Assembly (NCBI GenBank): GCA_035263025.1
Contig: DATFRR010000066.1
Span: 3,871-67,870, forward strand
Length of the DNA: 64,000 nt
Reading direction: 5' to 3'
Source of the DNA: DASQPR01 sp035263025
GTDB lineage: Bacteria; Actinomycetota; Actinomycetes; Mycobacteriales; Micromonosporaceae
Shown: positions 28,695-37,614 of the stretch, piece by piece
Position numbering within the stretch: the first letter of the stretch is position 1
How the letters are laid out: each line of letters starts with the position of its first letter
Made by a program: the position numbers and the translations under genes
Notes under the pieces: model-generated
Told to the model about the DNA's origin: nothing
The model's input: the letters and a program-made list of their open reading frames with translations, nothing else
Databases searched by the model: none

Positions 28695-29092
28695 GGTTCA
28701 CCTACGAATGCCCGGTGCGCTGGTCGGATCTCGATCTGTTCGGCCACGTCAACAACGCACGGGTGCTCACGCTGCTCGAGGAGGCTCGCGTCGCCCTGAT
28801 GTTCGTCGGCGCCCGGGACGCCGGGCTCACGTCGTTCGAGCAGCAGGGCATCGTCATCCATCGGCACGAGGTCGACTATCTGCGGCCGATCGACTACGGA
28901 CCGCGGGTACGCATCGAGATGTGGGTGTCCGATCTGCGGGCGTCGCGCTTCACGGTGTCGTACGAGCTGTTCGCCGACGATGTGCTGGCTAGCCGCGCCG
29001 CGTCGGTGTGCGTGCCGTTCGACCTCGCGGCCGGGCGCCCGAGGCGGCTGTCCGAGGCCGAACGCGACTTCCTCAAGCCCTGGCTGGAGTAG
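28691..29092 (+). CDS. Hot-dog acyl-CoA thioesterase (second of pair)
   Basis: The protein has 133 residues. It is clearly paralogous to the preceding gene: CPVRWSDLDLFGHVNNARVLTLLEEAR aligns with that gene's motif without gaps, and VDYLRPIDYGPRVRIEMWVS matches its second half. GTG 28691 overlaps the upstream stop as GTGA. Tandem duplication followed by divergence suggests two substrates or a hetero-oligomer. Confidence 0.9.
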   Translation: MRFTYECPVRWSDLDLFGHVNNARVLTLLEEARVALMFVGARDAGLTSFEQQGIVIHRHEVDYLRPIDYGPRVRIEMWVSDLRASRFTVSYELFADDVLASRAASVCVPFDLAAGRPRRLSEAERDFLKPWLE

Positions 29093-29097
29093 TCGTG

Positions 29098-29772
29098 ATG
29101 ATCGGCCGGTCCGCTGATGTCGAGGCGTTTCTCGCGCGTCTCGTCCGACTCGACGCGGCCGCGCTCGTCCGGCTGCATGTCGGCGCGACGCAGACCACAC
29201 TGTGGGGCCGCGTTCCGTGGGACGTGCTGGTCAGTCGTACCCTCGTCGGCTTGTCGTCGGCGGACGGCGAACCGGCGGACGGCGAACCGCTCGACAGCGA
29301 CTTGGTCGTCCGCGCGTCGGAGTGGTTGACCGCGCCGGCCACTTCGGATGTGCGCACGTTGACTCGGCGCGACGCGGGCTGGCGAACGGCGTTGCCGCCG
29401 CTGCGTCGCGAGGTGCTCGAGGCGATTCCGGGCGAAGAGCTTCGAGGCCTCGGCATGGCGGCCGCGGACACCTTGCGGGCGACCGAAACAGGAGGCATCG
29501 CCGGCCGTGCGGTCGGCGCACGCGCGGTTCGCGATGCGCTCCTCGACCATGTCGCCATCGTTGTGTCCGCGGGGCCGCGCCGGGTCGAAGTCCCGCAACG
29601 TCTCGTGCAGGCGGTGGTACGGATGGGTTTCGCGGCCGCCGACGAGCCGGTGCGGGTGCTCGCGGCGGGCCAGTGGATCGGCCTAGCGGCGGCGTACGGC
29701 ACGGCCTGGTGGCGCCCGTCGACTGGACTCGGTCTAACGCCGGCGAAGCGAACGGTCTCGCATCGGGGGTAG
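29098..29772 (+). CDS. Conserved hypothetical protein, 224 residues
   Basis: No domain was recognised. It starts at ATG 29098 (or GTG 29095), six bases after the thioesterase stop, with GGAG upstream, so it is the fourth gene of the ettA transcript. The protein is Ala/Arg/Leu-rich with likely helices, for example SADVEAFLARLVRLDAAALV, and has no signal peptide or membrane span. A 15-bp direct repeat, GCGGACGGCGAACCG, occurs twice in tandem at about 29263-29292 and gives ADGEPADGEP. Confidence 0.7.
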   Translation: MIGRSADVEAFLARLVRLDAAALVRLHVGATQTTLWGRVPWDVLVSRTLVGLSSADGEPADGEPLDSDLVVRASEWLTAPATSDVRTLTRRDAGWRTALPPLRREVLEAIPGEELRGLGMAAADTLRATETGGIAGRAVGARAVRDALLDHVAIVVSAGPRRVEVPQRLVQAVVRMGFAAADEPVRVLAAGQWIGLAAAYGTAWWRPSTGLGLTPAKRTVSHRG

Positions 29773-30009
29773 CGGCGTGGCGCTGTCACCCGCCTCTGTG
29801 GACAACGGCGACGACGTGTCGCTAATGAAACATGCCTCTAGCTGGGCATCGACGAGTGGGCGACAACTGATGGCCCTTTCGGTGGAGCCGGACTCTGTTG
29901 TCGCCGGGTTCCCGGTTGTAACGTGACGGCGAAAGTTCCGCTCGCTTGCGGTAAGCGTGAGCTTGCAGGACGTGTTCGGCGGGGTCCTGGGGACGAGGAG
30001 CGTGGCCAT

Positions 30010-30567
30010 ATGCGGTGGCCGAGACGCGGCGATTCGACGGGTGGGGGCGACACCGAGCAAGACTCGCGACGATGGGCAATGGCGGACGTCGCGGTCGCGG
30101 GTAGGGAGCCGCCAGTCGATGTGACCGTCGTTCCGCGACAGGCCGGACCACATTCGACACTCGGCCCGGATCAGGTCGGCGCGGCACTCCACGACCTGGA
30201 TATCACGTACGTCCGGGATGCCGACGGTGGCTTCGTCGCGATGTGGGAGCGGCACGCGGTGCTGTTCGCACTCGAAGGGCCGGCCGACGACATTCTGGTG
30301 ATCCGGGCGCGACCGCTCGGAACCGTACCCGTGCAGTGGCGGCACCGGGCGTACGAAGTGGTCAACGAGTGGAACTACACGCGCCGCTACGTCAAGGCGT
30401 ACGTCGGCGACGTGAACGGCCTCGACCAGCTGCCGATCTACGCCGAGATGCAGCTGCCCTTCGGCGCCGGCGTGCAATGCGGTGTGCTGGCCGATCTGCT
30501 GAACCTGGCCGTCACCGAACTCGGCTGCTTCGTCGACTGGCTGCACGACGGCGGCGGGCTGCTGTAG
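30010..30567 (+). CDS. YbjN-domain protein
   Basis: The protein has 185 residues from ATG 30010, which follows GAGGAG. The first 60 residues are variable. The YbjN fold then runs from VGAALHDLDITYVRDADGGF through VLFALEGPADDILVIRARP to NEWNYTRRYVKAYVGDVNGL. NEWN is a common point in this family, which resembles type III secretion chaperones and has been tied to stress regulation. The precise role is unknown. It is convergent with glbO. The 237 bp before it show no gene. Confidence 0.8.
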   Translation: MRWPRRGDSTGGGDTEQDSRRWAMADVAVAGREPPVDVTVVPRQAGPHSTLGPDQVGAALHDLDITYVRDADGGFVAMWERHAVLFALEGPADDILVIRARPLGTVPVQWRHRAYEVVNEWNYTRRYVKAYVGDVNGLDQLPIYAEMQLPFGAGVQCGVLADLLNLAVTELGCFVDWLHDGGGLL

Positions 30568-30630
30568 GTCGCTGTCCCGCGGTCGCCGGACACTGGCCGG
30601 CGGCCGCGTGCTCAGCGGCGTTGACGCGTG

Positions 30631-31014
30631 CTAGTCCTCGAACGTGTTGACCATGAACTGCGCGGCGTGTTCGAGGTAGTCCCACAACTCGGCGTCCTGC
30701 TCGGGGCTGAGGTGCAGCGAGTCGACGGCCGCCCGCATTTGTGAAAGCCACGCGTCGCGCTGCCGCGGCCCGACGTGGAAGGGCGCGTGCCGCATGCGCA
30801 GCCGAGGGTGGCCTCGCTGTTCCGAATACGTCTTCGGACCGCCCCAATACTGTTCGAGGAACATCCGGAGGCGGTCGGCAGCCGGGCCAAGATCCTCGTC
30901 TGGGTAGAGCGGCCGCAGCACGGGATCGGTCGCCACGCCCGCGTAGAACGTGTCGACCAGCTTCCGGAACGTCGGTTCGCCACCGACAGCCTCGTAGAAC
31001 GTCACGCCCGCCAA
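30631..31014 (-). CDS. glbO: Group II truncated haemoglobin (trHbO)
   Basis: The protein has 127 residues. It aligns with M. tuberculosis GlbO at an offset of +1: distal Tyr24 (B10), Tyr37 (CD1), Trp89 (G8) and proximal His76 (F8) in RMRHAPFH. The segment MFLEQYWGGPKTYSEQRGHP is nearly invariant in the family. It binds haem and reacts with oxygen and nitric oxide, and is placed near the respiratory membrane in mycobacteria. It is convergent with the YbjN gene. Confidence 0.96.
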   Translation of the reverse strand: MAGVTFYEAVGGEPTFRKLVDTFYAGVATDPVLRPLYPDEDLGPAADRLRMFLEQYWGGPKTYSEQRGHPRLRMRHAPFHVGPRQRDAWLSQMRAAVDSLHLSPEQDAELWDYLEHAAQFMVNTFED

Positions 31015-31059
31015 TGGTAGCGACCGGTTCGTCGGCGGCCGACCGTCCCGCCGCCCGGC

Positions 31060-31117
31060 GCGATACCGCCGCCCGACGCCGTCCAGCTGCCGGACGCGAT
31101 ACCGCCGCCCGACGCCG
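31060..31117. repeat. Direct repeat of 22 bp
   Basis: GCGATACCGCC followed by GCCCGACGCCG occurs at 31060-31081 and again at 31096-31117, separated by 14 bp. It lies in the gap between glbO and the MFS gene. Its composition is similar to nearby GC-rich noncoding sequence, and no function is evident. Confidence 0.6.
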
Positions 31118-31166
31118 GGCAGCCGCCCGAGGGCGGGCTGAGCCGCTCAGATAGGGCCCGGATCGC

Positions 31167-32885
31167 TCAGTGGCCGGCCGGCTCAGAAGCGTGGCTGCCC
31201 GGCGGGTCGAAGTAGCGCGCCGTCGCGTGGCCGTTCGCTGACGGGTGCGCGACTTGCCGCGGCGTCAGCCGCTGATCCGTCGGGTACGAGCCGTTCGGCG
31301 ATGGCGCCTCGGCACGGCGGTCGTACAGCGGCGGAGTGTCCAGACCAGTGGCCGCGTCGCGTTCGGCGGCGTTGTCCGGCGGCGACGTCGACTCCGGTGC
31401 ATCGGCATCCGAGATGCTCGATCTGCTGGTCGCGCCGGAGACACCCGCCGGGTAGCCGGCCCCGCTCGCGGCATCTTGGCGTCGGTCGTCGCGATGCCGA
31501 CCCGGTCGACCCACGTCCGCCGGGTCTGCTTGGCGCGGTGCGGGCGCGTTCGCCGCCGTGGACCGCCAGCGGCCGGCCGGCGGCGGTGCCGCGTCCTCCA
31601 CCGCAGCGGTCGCCACCTCGTTGTGTGCCTGTACGGTCGCGATCGTCTCGTCGATGCGCTGGATGGACGGCCATGTCGCGCTGACCGCGATCATGGCGCA
31701 CACGCCGACGCCGCTGAACACCGCGACGGCCGTCGGCACCGATACGTAGCCGGCGACGAAACCCGTGATGAGCAGCGCCAGGGCCTGCGACAGCTGAAGG
31801 CTGAACTGCATCACCCCGAACGCACGGGCGCGGAACTCAACGGGGGTGGCGCGGACGAACATCCCGTTGGCCGGTGCGGCCAAACCGTTGACCGCGAACG
31901 AGGAAATAAGCGACAGCGCCGCGATGACCTCGACCGAGTGCACCAGGAACACCGGCACCAGGGTGGCGGGCACTAGCACCGCAAGCGGTCGGACCAGGCG
32001 CTGGCGCCACGATGGCGAGACCATCCGACCGATCACGACCGCGCCGATCACCGCACCGACGGGCACCGATGCCATGATCAACGCTTGGTCGTACCCCCGG
32101 GTGCTGCCGTTGTGGCTCAGGTCCGACGCCCACGCGGCGGCGAGGCCCTCCGGCACCACCGCGAACATCGCGCCGAAGAAAATGATCGCGGCGATCGGCC
32201 GCAGCACCGGGCTCTGCGAGACGAGGCGGAAGCCGGCGACGGTCTCGGTAATGAGCCGAGCGCGCCGGGCGGCCGTCGACAGGACGGCCCTTGGCCGGAT
32301 GCCGGAGGCCAGGATCGCCGCCGACCCGAGGAACGTCGCGGCATCGATCAGCAGCGCGAGCTGTGGGTGAAATGGCGCGAGCGCGCCGCCGACCACGTAG
32401 CCGAAGATCGTCGCGAGGTTAGTCGTGGTGGTCTGCGCGGCGAGGCCGACCACATAACGATCGCCCTCCAGAATGCGCGGCAGCAGTGACGAGCGGGATG
32501 CGTCGAACGCGGGTGACAGCAGCGCGGTCGCAAACAGCAGCAGGAGGATCGCCGGAACCGGCAGATTCGGGATGGCCACCAGCGAGATGAGAACCGCGCG
32601 CACCAGGTCGCACGTGATCATCACTTTCCGGTGTGGGTATCGCTCGGCGAGCGCGGCTAGCGGTGGACCGAAGGTCAGCCCGGGCAGGTACGCAACCGCG
32701 AAGGACGCTGCGGACAGCAACACCGAGTGACTGACTGTGAATACGAGCGCGGTGACCGCGGCGCGCGCAAGATAGTCGCCGACCCACGACAACGCGCTCG
32801 CGGTGTAGAGCGACCGGAACTCGGGCACCGCGAAAACGTCCCCGAATGTCGCCGGTCGATCGGCGGCTGTCTTCGGGGGGGTCAC
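31167..32885 (-). CDS. MFS transporter with long disordered C-terminal tail
   Basis: The protein has 572 residues from GTG 32885, which has CGGAGG eight bases upstream. A TTG lies 13 codons earlier without a good site. About 12 membrane spans follow FGDVFAVPEFRSLYTASALSWVGDYLARAAV, with the loop motif LAERYPHRKVMITCDLVRA. This is the MFS_3/enterobactin-exporter-like group, usually drug or siderophore efflux. The last 150 residues are hydrophilic and Pro/Ala/Asp/Ser-rich with no recognised domain. The substrate is unknown. Confidence 0.88.
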   Translation of the reverse strand: MTPPKTAADRPATFGDVFAVPEFRSLYTASALSWVGDYLARAAVTALVFTVSHSVLLSAASFAVAYLPGLTFGPPLAALAERYPHRKVMITCDLVRAVLISLVAIPNLPVPAILLLLFATALLSPAFDASRSSLLPRILEGDRYVVGLAAQTTTTNLATIFGYVVGGALAPFHPQLALLIDAATFLGSAAILASGIRPRAVLSTAARRARLITETVAGFRLVSQSPVLRPIAAIIFFGAMFAVVPEGLAAAWASDLSHNGSTRGYDQALIMASVPVGAVIGAVVIGRMVSPSWRQRLVRPLAVLVPATLVPVFLVHSVEVIAALSLISSFAVNGLAAPANGMFVRATPVEFRARAFGVMQFSLQLSQALALLITGFVAGYVSVPTAVAVFSGVGVCAMIAVSATWPSIQRIDETIATVQAHNEVATAAVEDAAPPPAGRWRSTAANAPAPRQADPADVGRPGRHRDDRRQDAASGAGYPAGVSGATSRSSISDADAPESTSPPDNAAERDAATGLDTPPLYDRRAEAPSPNGSYPTDQRLTPRQVAHPSANGHATARYFDPPGSHASEPAGH

Positions 32886-32989
32886 CGGGGAGGCCTCCGG
32901 GCGATAGGTACAACTGACCGACAAGGTGAACGAATGGACGATATCTGAATCAGCCGTGCCGCGCGAGACCCTGACTTAGCCGGCGATGC

Positions 32990-34120
32990 CTACGCGCGCG
33001 AACCGCCGATATTCGTGCCATTTGCCCCATCATCGGGTCCGCCTTCTGTCGGCGGCCGTAGATAGATCCGACCGGCCGACATCGCCCGCGAAATGCCGGC
33101 GGCGGCGAGCGCGTCGGTGAGCCGCCCGCGCAACTCGCGAGTGACGAGCGCCTGCGATTCGGCGGCCGCGCGGACCGTAGTCCGCAGGATGGCGCCGTCC
33201 ACCGTGAGCTGCTCGACGCCGAGCACCTCGGGAGTGCCGATCATCTTCTCGTTCCACTGTGGGTCGGCAGCCATCTCGGCCGCCGCCCGGCTCAGCACCT
33301 CGGTGGCCTCTTCCACGCGAGCAAAGCCGATCGGCAGGTCGATGACGACCAGGCCCCAGCCCTGACTCTTGTTGCCGACTCGGACGATCTCGCCGTTACG
33401 GACGTGCCACAGCACACCGCGCGCGTCCCGCAGCGATGTGGTGCGCAGACCCACCGCCTCGACGGTGCCGCTCGCCTCGCCGACGTCGACCATGTCGCCG
33501 ACGCCGTACTGGTCCTCGAGCAACATGAACAGTCCGGCGATCATGTCCTTTACGAGGGTCTGCGCGCCGAAGCCGATGGCGAGCCCGGCGATGCCGGCGC
33601 TGGCCAGCAACGGCGCGAGCTGGATGCCGAGCTCGCCGAGGATCATCAGGAACGCGATCGAGAAGATCGTCGCGGACGCCAAGCTCAGCAGCACCGAGCC
33701 GATCGCCTCGGCGCGCTGCTGCCGCCGTTCGCGGAACGTCGCATCCGCGAGACGGAGCCGCAGAGGCTTGAGGGCGACCGGCGACTCACCCTGCGCGGTC
33801 CGGCTCACCAGCCGCCGGATCGTGCGATGCACGAGCCATCGGACCACCAACGCGATCACGATGATCAGGAGAATGCGTAGCGGCTTGATGACGATGAGGT
33901 AGCTACTCGACGCGAGCCACGCGTTGTGGGTCCAGTCGTAGACCGTCCGGCACAGGTCGCTCGTCGCGACGCAACTCGGTGCTGCCCCGGCATGTGGCGA
34001 CGGGGTCGGCGACCCGGTCGGCGCGATCGCCGCGGGCAGCGTCGTGGCCGTGGGCAGCGCGATCGCCGTGGCCGTGGGCAGCGCCGTCGAGCCACCGACG
34101 AGCATCGCGAGAAGGTGCAC
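32990..34120 (-). CDS. Small-conductance mechanosensitive channel (MscS family)
   Basis: The protein has 376 residues from GTG 34120, with AGGA seven bases upstream. A signal-like Ala/Thr/Pro-rich external N-terminus carries two cysteines (APSCVATSDLCR). Membrane spans at about 75-95, 140-160 and 163-185 follow. The pore helix is LASAGIAGLAIGFGAQTLVKDMIAG, and the cytoplasmic beta domain begins EDQYGVGDMVDVGEASGTVE. It releases solutes under membrane tension. The N-terminal extension is unlike the minimal E. coli MscS. Confidence 0.92.
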   Translation of the reverse strand: MHLLAMLVGGSTALPTATAIALPTATTLPAAIAPTGSPTPSPHAGAAPSCVATSDLCRTVYDWTHNAWLASSSYLIVIKPLRILLIIVIALVVRWLVHRTIRRLVSRTAQGESPVALKPLRLRLADATFRERRQQRAEAIGSVLLSLASATIFSIAFLMILGELGIQLAPLLASAGIAGLAIGFGAQTLVKDMIAGLFMLLEDQYGVGDMVDVGEASGTVEAVGLRTTSLRDARGVLWHVRNGEIVRVGNKSQGWGLVVIDLPIGFARVEEATEVLSRAAAEMAADPQWNEKMIGTPEVLGVEQLTVDGAILRTTVRAAAESQALVTRELRGRLTDALAAAGISRAMSAGRIYLRPPTEGGPDDGANGTNIGGSRA

Positions 34121-34274
34121 CGGTACGTCCTGCTTTCTGCCCTACGCGTCATCGTCTGTTCATGGTGGCCGGCCGAATAGTACGTGCAATAACGCCACCT
34201 ATCGGGGACGATTGGCGCACGGATACCGCCGTCCGCTGCCCGGACAGCGCGATTCTGGCGGAAGGTGACGCACG

Positions 34275-34796
34275 ATGCCTGACATACGACCGGCGATGAG
34301 CTCGACCACCCTGGTGCTGAACCAGACGTACGAGCCGCTGTGTGTCGTATCCGTCAGACGAGCCACCATCCTCATCCTCTCGGCCAAGGCCATCTGCGTC
34401 GTGGACGGCGACGGGATTCTGCACAGCGCGCGGACCGCGTTGCCGGTGCCGAGCGTCGTGCGATTAACCCACTACGTCCGGGTGCCCTATCGAGCGAGCG
34501 TCGGGTTGTCGCGCCGCGCGGTGTTCGCTCGTGACGGCGGTCGCTGCGCATATTGCCGCGCACCCGCCGAGACGATCGACCATGTCGTACCACGCAGCCG
34601 CGGCGGGCGCCATGACTGGGACAACGTGGTTGCCGCCTGCGCGCGATGCAACCACAGCAAGGGTGACCGGATGATCACCGAACTCGGCTGGCGGCTGCAA
34701 CCATTGCCGGCCGCGCCGCGCGGCTCCGCGTGGCGGGTGCTCGGGCACCGGACACCGGATCCACGTTGGGTCGACTGGCTCGAGGTGGCCGCCTGA
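34275..34796 (+). CDS. HNH endonuclease-domain protein
   Basis: The protein has 173 residues. The N-terminal part, TTLVLNQTYEPLCVVSVRRA, is typical of the conserved actinobacterial Rv2469c-like group. The HNH domain has CAYCRAPAETIDHVVPRSRGG and ACARCNHSKGDR: two CxxC zinc knuckles around the DHV and N residues. ATG 34275 is used; ATG 34296 is the alternative. It is near glbO and DUF5130 as in mycobacteria, which argues for a core role rather than mobile-element nuclease. Confidence 0.92.
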   Translation: MPDIRPAMSSTTLVLNQTYEPLCVVSVRRATILILSAKAICVVDGDGILHSARTALPVPSVVRLTHYVRVPYRASVGLSRRAVFARDGGRCAYCRAPAETIDHVVPRSRGGRHDWDNVVAACARCNHSKGDRMITELGWRLQPLPAAPRGSAWRVLGHRTPDPRWVDWLEVAA

Positions 34797-34805
34797 CCGC
34801 GGTCG

Positions 34806-35429
34806 CTAGCCGCGCAACGTCATCGTGGCGTAGACGACCACGTTGTCGGCGTAGCCGACCGAGCCGCCGAGGAAGTCGCCACCACATGTGATCAACCGCA
34901 GCTCGGGTCGGTCGTCATCGCTGCGGTAGACGCGGTCACCTGGGAACTTTCCCTTCGGGTAGTACTCGACCGAGTAGATGTTGAACAGCGCGGTGCGATG
35001 GTTGGCGAGCCGCAGCTGGACCCTCTGGCCGGGCTTCAGCTGGCTTAGGTGGTAGAAGATCGATTGGCCGTTGGGTCCATCCACGTGACCGACGATGACG
35101 GCGGGACCGCGCTGGCCGGGTGCCGGTCCGCCCGAATACCAGCCGGCGAGGTTGTTGTTGCTCAACGGCGGCACCGCGATCGCGCCGTTGGACGCGAGAC
35201 CGACGCGCGACACCGGTGCGTCAACGTCGATCGCCGGGATGCTGATCCGAGTTGGTACGGATCGGTCGAGCGGCGGCGCCACCGGTCCGCCCGGGTCCTC
35301 GTGCGCGAACTTAAGATCCGGCAGCCCGGGCGCGCCGAACAGCGCACCGAGACCCGCGCCGGAGGCGAACAGACCGGCGAGGACAAGCAGCACGCCGATC
35401 GGCGCGGACCGTCGGGTTCGACGTACCAT
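34806..35429 (-). CDS. Class F-like sortase
   Basis: The protein has 207 residues. The N-terminus has a basic segment and one membrane span (APIGVLLVLAGLFASGAGLG). The sortase barrel has VPTRISIPAIDVDAPV, the catalytic His115 in VIVGHVDGPNG and Cys182 in RLITCGGDF. The only arginine after Cys182 is Arg206, second from the end. The strand after the cysteine reads SVGYADNVVVYA, so the usual catalytic arginine is not obvious. The enzyme would join proteins to peptidoglycan or each other outside the membrane. It lies 9 bp downstream of its probable substrate gene. Confidence 0.9.
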   Translation of the reverse strand: MVRRTRRSAPIGVLLVLAGLFASGAGLGALFGAPGLPDLKFAHEDPGGPVAPPLDRSVPTRISIPAIDVDAPVSRVGLASNGAIAVPPLSNNNLAGWYSGGPAPGQRGPAVIVGHVDGPNGQSIFYHLSQLKPGQRVQLRLANHRTALFNIYSVEYYPKGKFPGDRVYRSDDDRPELRLITCGGDFLGGSVGYADNVVVYATMTLRG

Positions 35430-35438
35430 CGCGGACCG

Positions 35439-35987
35439 CTAGTAGGGCAGTGTGGAGCGTCGCCGGCGGACGGACGCGATGAAGAACACCACGCCGGCGA
35501 TCACCGCCACGATGCCGGCCACAATGGCGAGTCGCGCCGCGGTGGAGGCGCCGAGCTCGCCTCCGCCGGTCGCCGGGCCGACGTTCGGGTTCGGCGTGAC
35601 CAGCGGCGCGTGGCTCAACACCGTGAGCTTCGATGTGGTGACCTGACCGCTGGCGCAGGTCAGCGTGACCGAGTACGTCGCGGGCCGGGTATCGCTCGGC
35701 ACCGTGACGTTGGTGTGCAGCTTGCCGTTGTCCGGCACCAGCGTGATCGAGCCGAACACATCCGAATTCACGAACGCCGGGTTGGCGTTGTCCCCGCAGG
35801 TCGCACTGATCGTCACGATGAACCCGGGCGCGACCGAGCTCGGTGTGATCAGCAGAATCGTGGCAGCCGACGCGGGCGCGGCCAGACTGAGGACAATCGC
35901 GACGGAACCGGCGAGACTGGCCAGCACGCTTGCCCACCGCCGCGTGCTAACCCGTCGAATGCGGTACGTCGACCTGTCGCCGTACAC
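35439..35987 (-). CDS. Secreted surface protein with sortase-type C-terminal signal
   Basis: The protein has 182 residues. Export signal: basic start, then SVLASLAGSVAIVLSLAAPA with likely cleavage after ASA (residue 41). The mature part is beta-rich and Ig-like, with Cys64 and Cys111 probably paired (VTISATCGDNANP, YSVTLTCASGQ). The tail has GPATG (137-141), a hydrophobic span (151-173) and RRRR (174-177), the order of a cell-wall sorting signal with a non-LPXTG motif. It is just upstream of the sortase gene and likely co-transcribed. It might instead simply be membrane-anchored. Confidence 0.8.
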   Translation of the reverse strand: MYGDRSTYRIRRVSTRRWASVLASLAGSVAIVLSLAAPASAATILLITPSSVAPGFIVTISATCGDNANPAFVNSDVFGSITLVPDNGKLHTNVTVPSDTRPATYSVTLTCASGQVTTSKLTVLSHAPLVTPNPNVGPATGGGELGASTAARLAIVAGIVAVIAGVVFFIASVRRRRSTLPY

Positions 35988-36104
35988 GTGCGGAACCTAT
36001 CGCGGCTATTACCCGCATAACGTGGGAATTGCAGAATCTGCCCGGTCCGATCATGTTCGGCGCAGCCAGATTTGTGTGACGGGGCGGCGTTCGCCCCGGT
36101 GCTA

Positions 36105-37442
36105 CTAGGTGACGCGGCCGCGTTCGGCCGGGAAATTTTCGTACACCCGATCGGCCACGATCGTCCGGAGGCGCCGCATGCCTTCGTACACATCGACGAA
36201 TCGTGTGTATAGCGGTGCGAACCCCAGCCGTAGCCGGTCGGGTGTCCGGAAGTCCGGGATCACGTCGGCGGCCTTCATCGCCTGGCAGATCTGCCACGCG
36301 TACGGGTGGTGCAGCGTGATCTGCGCACCGCGACGCATCGGGTCACGTGGCGACGCCAGCGTAAAGCCGAGATCAGCGAGCCAGGCGTCGTACTGGCCGA
36401 CCGCGTACGTCGTGAGCGCGCGCGCCTTGCGTCCGATCGCCTCGATGCCGGCCTCGGCGGTGATCCGGGCACCCTCGAGTGCGCCGTACCCACCGAGGAT
36501 CGTGGGCGTACCGACCAGGAAGCGGTCCACCGTCTCGACCGGGTCATAGCGCGCGCCCATCGCGAACTGGTCGCGTTGCGCGAACCACCCCCAGATCGGC
36601 TGGCGGAGGTCGGCCTGGAGATCGGCGCGTACGTAGAGGAACGCGGGCGCGCCCGGACCGCCGTTCAGGTGCTTATACGTGCAGCCGACCGCCAACTCGG
36701 CGCCGGACGACGCGAGGTCAACCGGGATCGAGCCGGCCGAGTGGCACAGGTCCCACAGCATCACCGCACCGACGTCGTGCGCGGCATCCGTGATCGCACG
36801 CAGGTCGGCGATCGCTCCGGAGCGGTACGCCACGTGGGACAGACAGACCAGCGCGGTGTCGGCGTCAATCACGCCATGCAGATCGCGGACGTCGATGCCC
36901 TCGTCGATGTCCGTCTTGACCATGCGCAATTCGAGGCCACGCGCGGCGGCGAGGCCCTGCAACACGTACTGGTCGGTGGGAAAGTTGTCGTCGTCGGTGA
37001 CGATGACGCGCCGGCCCGGCCGGGCATCGACGGCGGCGGTGGCGAGCTTGTAGAGGTTCACGCTGGTGGAGTCGGAGAGCACGACCTCGCCCGGTCGAGC
37101 GCCGATAACGTCGGCCAGCAGGTCGCCGGCCTCCCGACCCAGGTCGATCCAGTGATCCCAGCCGCGAATCAGCTCGTCGCCCCACTCCACGTCGATCGCT
37201 CGACGGAGTCGATCCTGGGTGGCCTTCGGCAGCCGGCCAAGCGAGTTGCCGTCCAGGTAGATCAGGTTGTCGTCGGTGATGACGAAGCGGTCCCGAAACG
37301 ACGCGAGCGGGTCGTTGACATCCTCGGCTCGGGCGGCACGCAGCGCGTCTCGATCCAACGCCGCGCGGTTGCGGCGGACCTCATCGGTGGAGGCGGCACC
37401 CGTGCGTCGCTTGCGGTCGGATGTGCCGGTCACACCGCACAC
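36105..37442 (-). CDS. kynU: Kynureninase
   Basis: The protein has 445 residues and is PLP-dependent. It cleaves kynurenine to anthranilate and alanine in tryptophan catabolism. Motifs are YLDGNSLGRLP, EWGDELIRGWDHW, VVLSDSTSVNLYKLA, DDDNFPTDQYVLQGLA, WDLCHSAGSIPVDL and the Schiff-base Lys257 in CTYKHLNGGPGAPAFLY. GTG 37442 is used; GTG 37433 is equally possible, and neither has a strong ribosome-binding site. No other kyn gene is adjacent, so it is either isolated or serves another pathway. Confidence 0.95.
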   Translation of the reverse strand: MCGVTGTSDRKRRTGAASTDEVRRNRAALDRDALRAARAEDVNDPLASFRDRFVITDDNLIYLDGNSLGRLPKATQDRLRRAIDVEWGDELIRGWDHWIDLGREAGDLLADVIGARPGEVVLSDSTSVNLYKLATAAVDARPGRRVIVTDDDNFPTDQYVLQGLAAARGLELRMVKTDIDEGIDVRDLHGVIDADTALVCLSHVAYRSGAIADLRAITDAAHDVGAVMLWDLCHSAGSIPVDLASSGAELAVGCTYKHLNGGPGAPAFLYVRADLQADLRQPIWGWFAQRDQFAMGARYDPVETVDRFLVGTPTILGGYGALEGARITAEAGIEAIGRKARALTTYAVGQYDAWLADLGFTLASPRDPMRRGAQITLHHPYAWQICQAMKAADVIPDFRTPDRLRLGFAPLYTRFVDVYEGMRRLRTIVADRVYENFPAERGRVT

Positions 37443-37614
37443 GGTAGCGACACACCGACTCGGTCGGCACCCGGGCGACCGGCGGCCCAGGCTGCTCCGC
37501 TACCGTGAACGCGTTCCAGCGGATGCGCTGACCGTTGGGTGGGCCGAATCGCGTCAAACGCGGTCGGCGGGCGTCGGCGCACCGCACGACCTATGGCGCC
37601 ATGGGGGCGTTGAG

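Noticed and set aside
34275..34796. HNH gene as part of a restriction or defence system
   Set aside because: No methylase or specificity gene is adjacent, and the same gene sits in this conserved block in mycobacteria.
36306..37508. 400-codon plus-strand frame opposite kynU
   Set aside because: Antisense of a full-length kynureninase, low-complexity composition, no motif.
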